Assembly (NCBI RefSeq): GCF_040412425.1
Contig: NC_089777.1
Location: 33,422,537 to 33,486,536, forward strand
Reading direction: 5' to 3'
Length of the DNA: 64,000 bases
DNA from: Macrobrachium rosenbergii
Taxonomy: Eukaryota > Arthropoda > Malacostraca > Decapoda > Palaemonidae
The first letter of the stretch is position 1. The number at the start of each line of letters is the position of its first letter. Position numbers and translations under genes: made by a program. This document shows, piece by piece, positions 62,400-64,000 of the stretch. Under the pieces are notes generated by a model. It was given only the letters and a program-made list of their open reading frames with translations. It ran no database searches and was not told where the DNA came from.

Positions 62400-63480
62400 T
62401 GTCAAGGCTTTCGATTCTACAAGGCGAAAGTATTGAATATATATTTAAATTTTTCAAATTATAATATTAATGGAGACAACAATTAGTTCTTCTTTGCAAT
62501 ATATCTCTTGTTCTTGGTCTCATTTTTTCAATTGATCATGCAGCCAGACTCTCTAAATGCTACATTTATAGAATCTGACTAACATTGCATAACGCCAGTG
62601 CCATAATAAAACAGTTTCATCTAAAGCAGTAACAATAACTGTTATTTTTCTCTTTCTGCTTTCCCTGAGGTTCTAGAAACCCGCATCTCTTACTCAAGAA
62701 GCTAAATTTCTATTCGATATAATAATTTTTAACAGTCTGTTGTTGCCGATTCACTTGCTAGAGCCAATTTTACAGTACGGTAACAAGGTTGAGAGCCCGG
62801 TTGACATATCAGAGGATATATTACATGACAGAGATCCCATTTGAAACAAGAGAAATTAGATTGCATAAGAGAACCTATTTTACATAGGAGAAAATAGATT
62901 GCATACTAGATTATACCAGTTATGAAAGAGTGGTTTGATAACCTTGTTTTTATATGAGAGGCTGATTTACTTCAATGGTAATGTTATTTATATATAAACT
63001 TCGGTATCTGAAGGTTCACAGCCTTACCCTGAATAAACACGAGTCACATATATTTAAACTAATTCACTTTTAATTATATAGCACGCTCAGTTCGTTTAAA
63101 AATGTAATTACAGTTTTCGGTGTTTATTTGATGTTAGAACTGTTGGCAGCTGTAACCCTGACAGTTTCAAATTTCACATTTATTACAATTCTTTAGCATC
63201 GTACACGAAAATTAGAACGGGCTAGTTGCTTTGCCTTTGATGCTTTACGGGAAAAGACTCCATGTTTAGACTTGCTGTCTTCCAGCCCGGGGTCAGCCGC
63301 TCTCACAGCTGGCCTCTATATGAGTAGCTGAACGACGGTACCGTGGTCTGAGCTTGGGGACGGCACGTAGCGTCCCCAGGGTCGGGACATACCGTCTTGA
63401 CTCTCTTACATTATCGTCAGCTTTGCTGTACCGGTGCACTTGCATGGGAACGAATGAAAAACTACTAGGCTAGAATGATC
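62400..63480. other. No gene recognised
   Basis: A GC-richer patch at 63,240-63,420 has no coding or RNA-gene signature that I recognise. Confidence 0.5.
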
Positions 63481-63490
63481 TAGCAGATAA

Positions 63491-63692
63491 TTACTCGTCC
63501 AAGCAATTTTCGCAGATGCTGATATTTTAAACAAGTTACATAATAATTGCTTATCATATTGTTGATGTAGTTTTGCATCATTATTATACCTTTCGTTATA
63601 ATGATGATGCAAAACTACATCAACAGTATGATAAGCAATTATTATGTAACTTGTTTATAATATCAGCATCTGCGAAAATTGTTTGGACGAGT
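63491..63692. repeat. Near-perfect hairpin, arms 96 bp, 8-base loop
   Basis: 63,493-63,588 and 63,597-63,692 are reverse complements with only about four substitutions and no indels. The loop is CCTTTCGT. Arms include GCAGATGCTGATATT, AACAAGTTACATAATAATTG and TTGATGTAGTTTTGCATCAT. No TIR, TSD or coding seen. This could be a foldback MITE, a template-switch palindrome or a hairpin-RNA locus. Confidence 0.92.
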
Positions 63693-64000
63693 TTTGAAGA
63701 AAAATTGTGCTAGGAAATATGTGCTAAGGAGTAACCAAAAGTAAATGGAATATCTGGGGGGAAATACGTCCTACAAATCGGATCAAGTCGAAATGCTGTA
63801 GGCCAGCAATCTTCTTATGTCGTAAGTATCATAAGGAAAGTCTTCTTTTACCCAGGAAACTTATCCCCTTGAGAAACTCCCAGTACCCGAATGGAAAGCG
63901 TATAAAAATGTTGTTTCGGGAAATTCAGAAATAGCGTCAGGAATTTCTTCGAATTTTTAGCGATCTTATGAAAATGTTTGGTGTCATTTAGGCATTTGGT

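Overview
This is a 64-kb piece of eukaryotic nuclear DNA in which I find no intact protein-coding gene, rRNA or tRNA gene. The many long (AT)n, (AG/CT)n and (TTA)n tracts, the tRNA-derived SINEs, the Penelope-like element with a GIY-YIG tail, the mariner fragment and the decayed LINE reverse transcriptases fit an arthropod, most probably a decapod crustacean (shrimp, prawn, crayfish or crab). That assignment is inference from repeat style; no marker gene is present. Almost every long open frame is a translated microsatellite (poly-YI, poly-RE, poly-LS) and is not a gene.

Layout. 1-12 kb: two old diverged minisatellites, decayed LINE fragments (1.43-1.89, 7.07-7.5, 11.1-11.4 kb), a 326-bp mariner-like deletion derivative between AT tracts (3.10-3.42 kb) and dense dinucleotide tracts. 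12-24 kb: mostly unrecognised DNA, an inverted duplication of what looks like a Penelope 5' end (16.4-17.0 kb), and a Penelope-like element (21.6-23.1 kb, minus strand) in which RT sequence from the YVDD motif to the GIY-YIG tail lies between two inverted copies of one terminal sequence. 24-27 kb: two inverted copies of a hairpin-rich dispersed repeat and two tRNA-derived SINEs, each SINE with visible target-site duplications (14 bp and 11 bp); one SINE sits inside one of the hairpin-rich repeats.

34.4-38 kb is the most informative region. A tRNA-derived SINE is split by a 3.1-kb Helitron-like element (5' TC, 3' CTAA, host A|T) made mostly of a 34-bp minisatellite, and that array is itself split by a second Helitron-like element (5' TC, 3' CTAG, again between A and T). 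A second, uninterrupted copy of the same SINE, inverted a few hundred bases away, gives an internal empty site, so both insertion points can be read from the window alone.

41-58 kb: copies of a TTCTA-tailed SINE-like repeat (one with an 11-bp target-site duplication), a 33-bp minisatellite (46.4-46.9 kb), a foldback element (50.9-51.6 kb), a GC-rich 1.2-kb block with TGT...ACA ends that may be a solo LTR (51.9-53.2 kb), and a tandemly duplicated LINE relic whose first copy has lost about half its length by many small deletions (54.7-57.4 kb). 58-64 kb: a third copy of the hairpin-rich repeat, then two almost perfect hairpins with arms of 90-96 bp and loops of only 5-8 bases (62.1-62.3 and 63.5-63.7 kb).

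No operon, pathway or gene system is present. The biology of the window is transposon nesting, inverted duplication and microsatellite growth.
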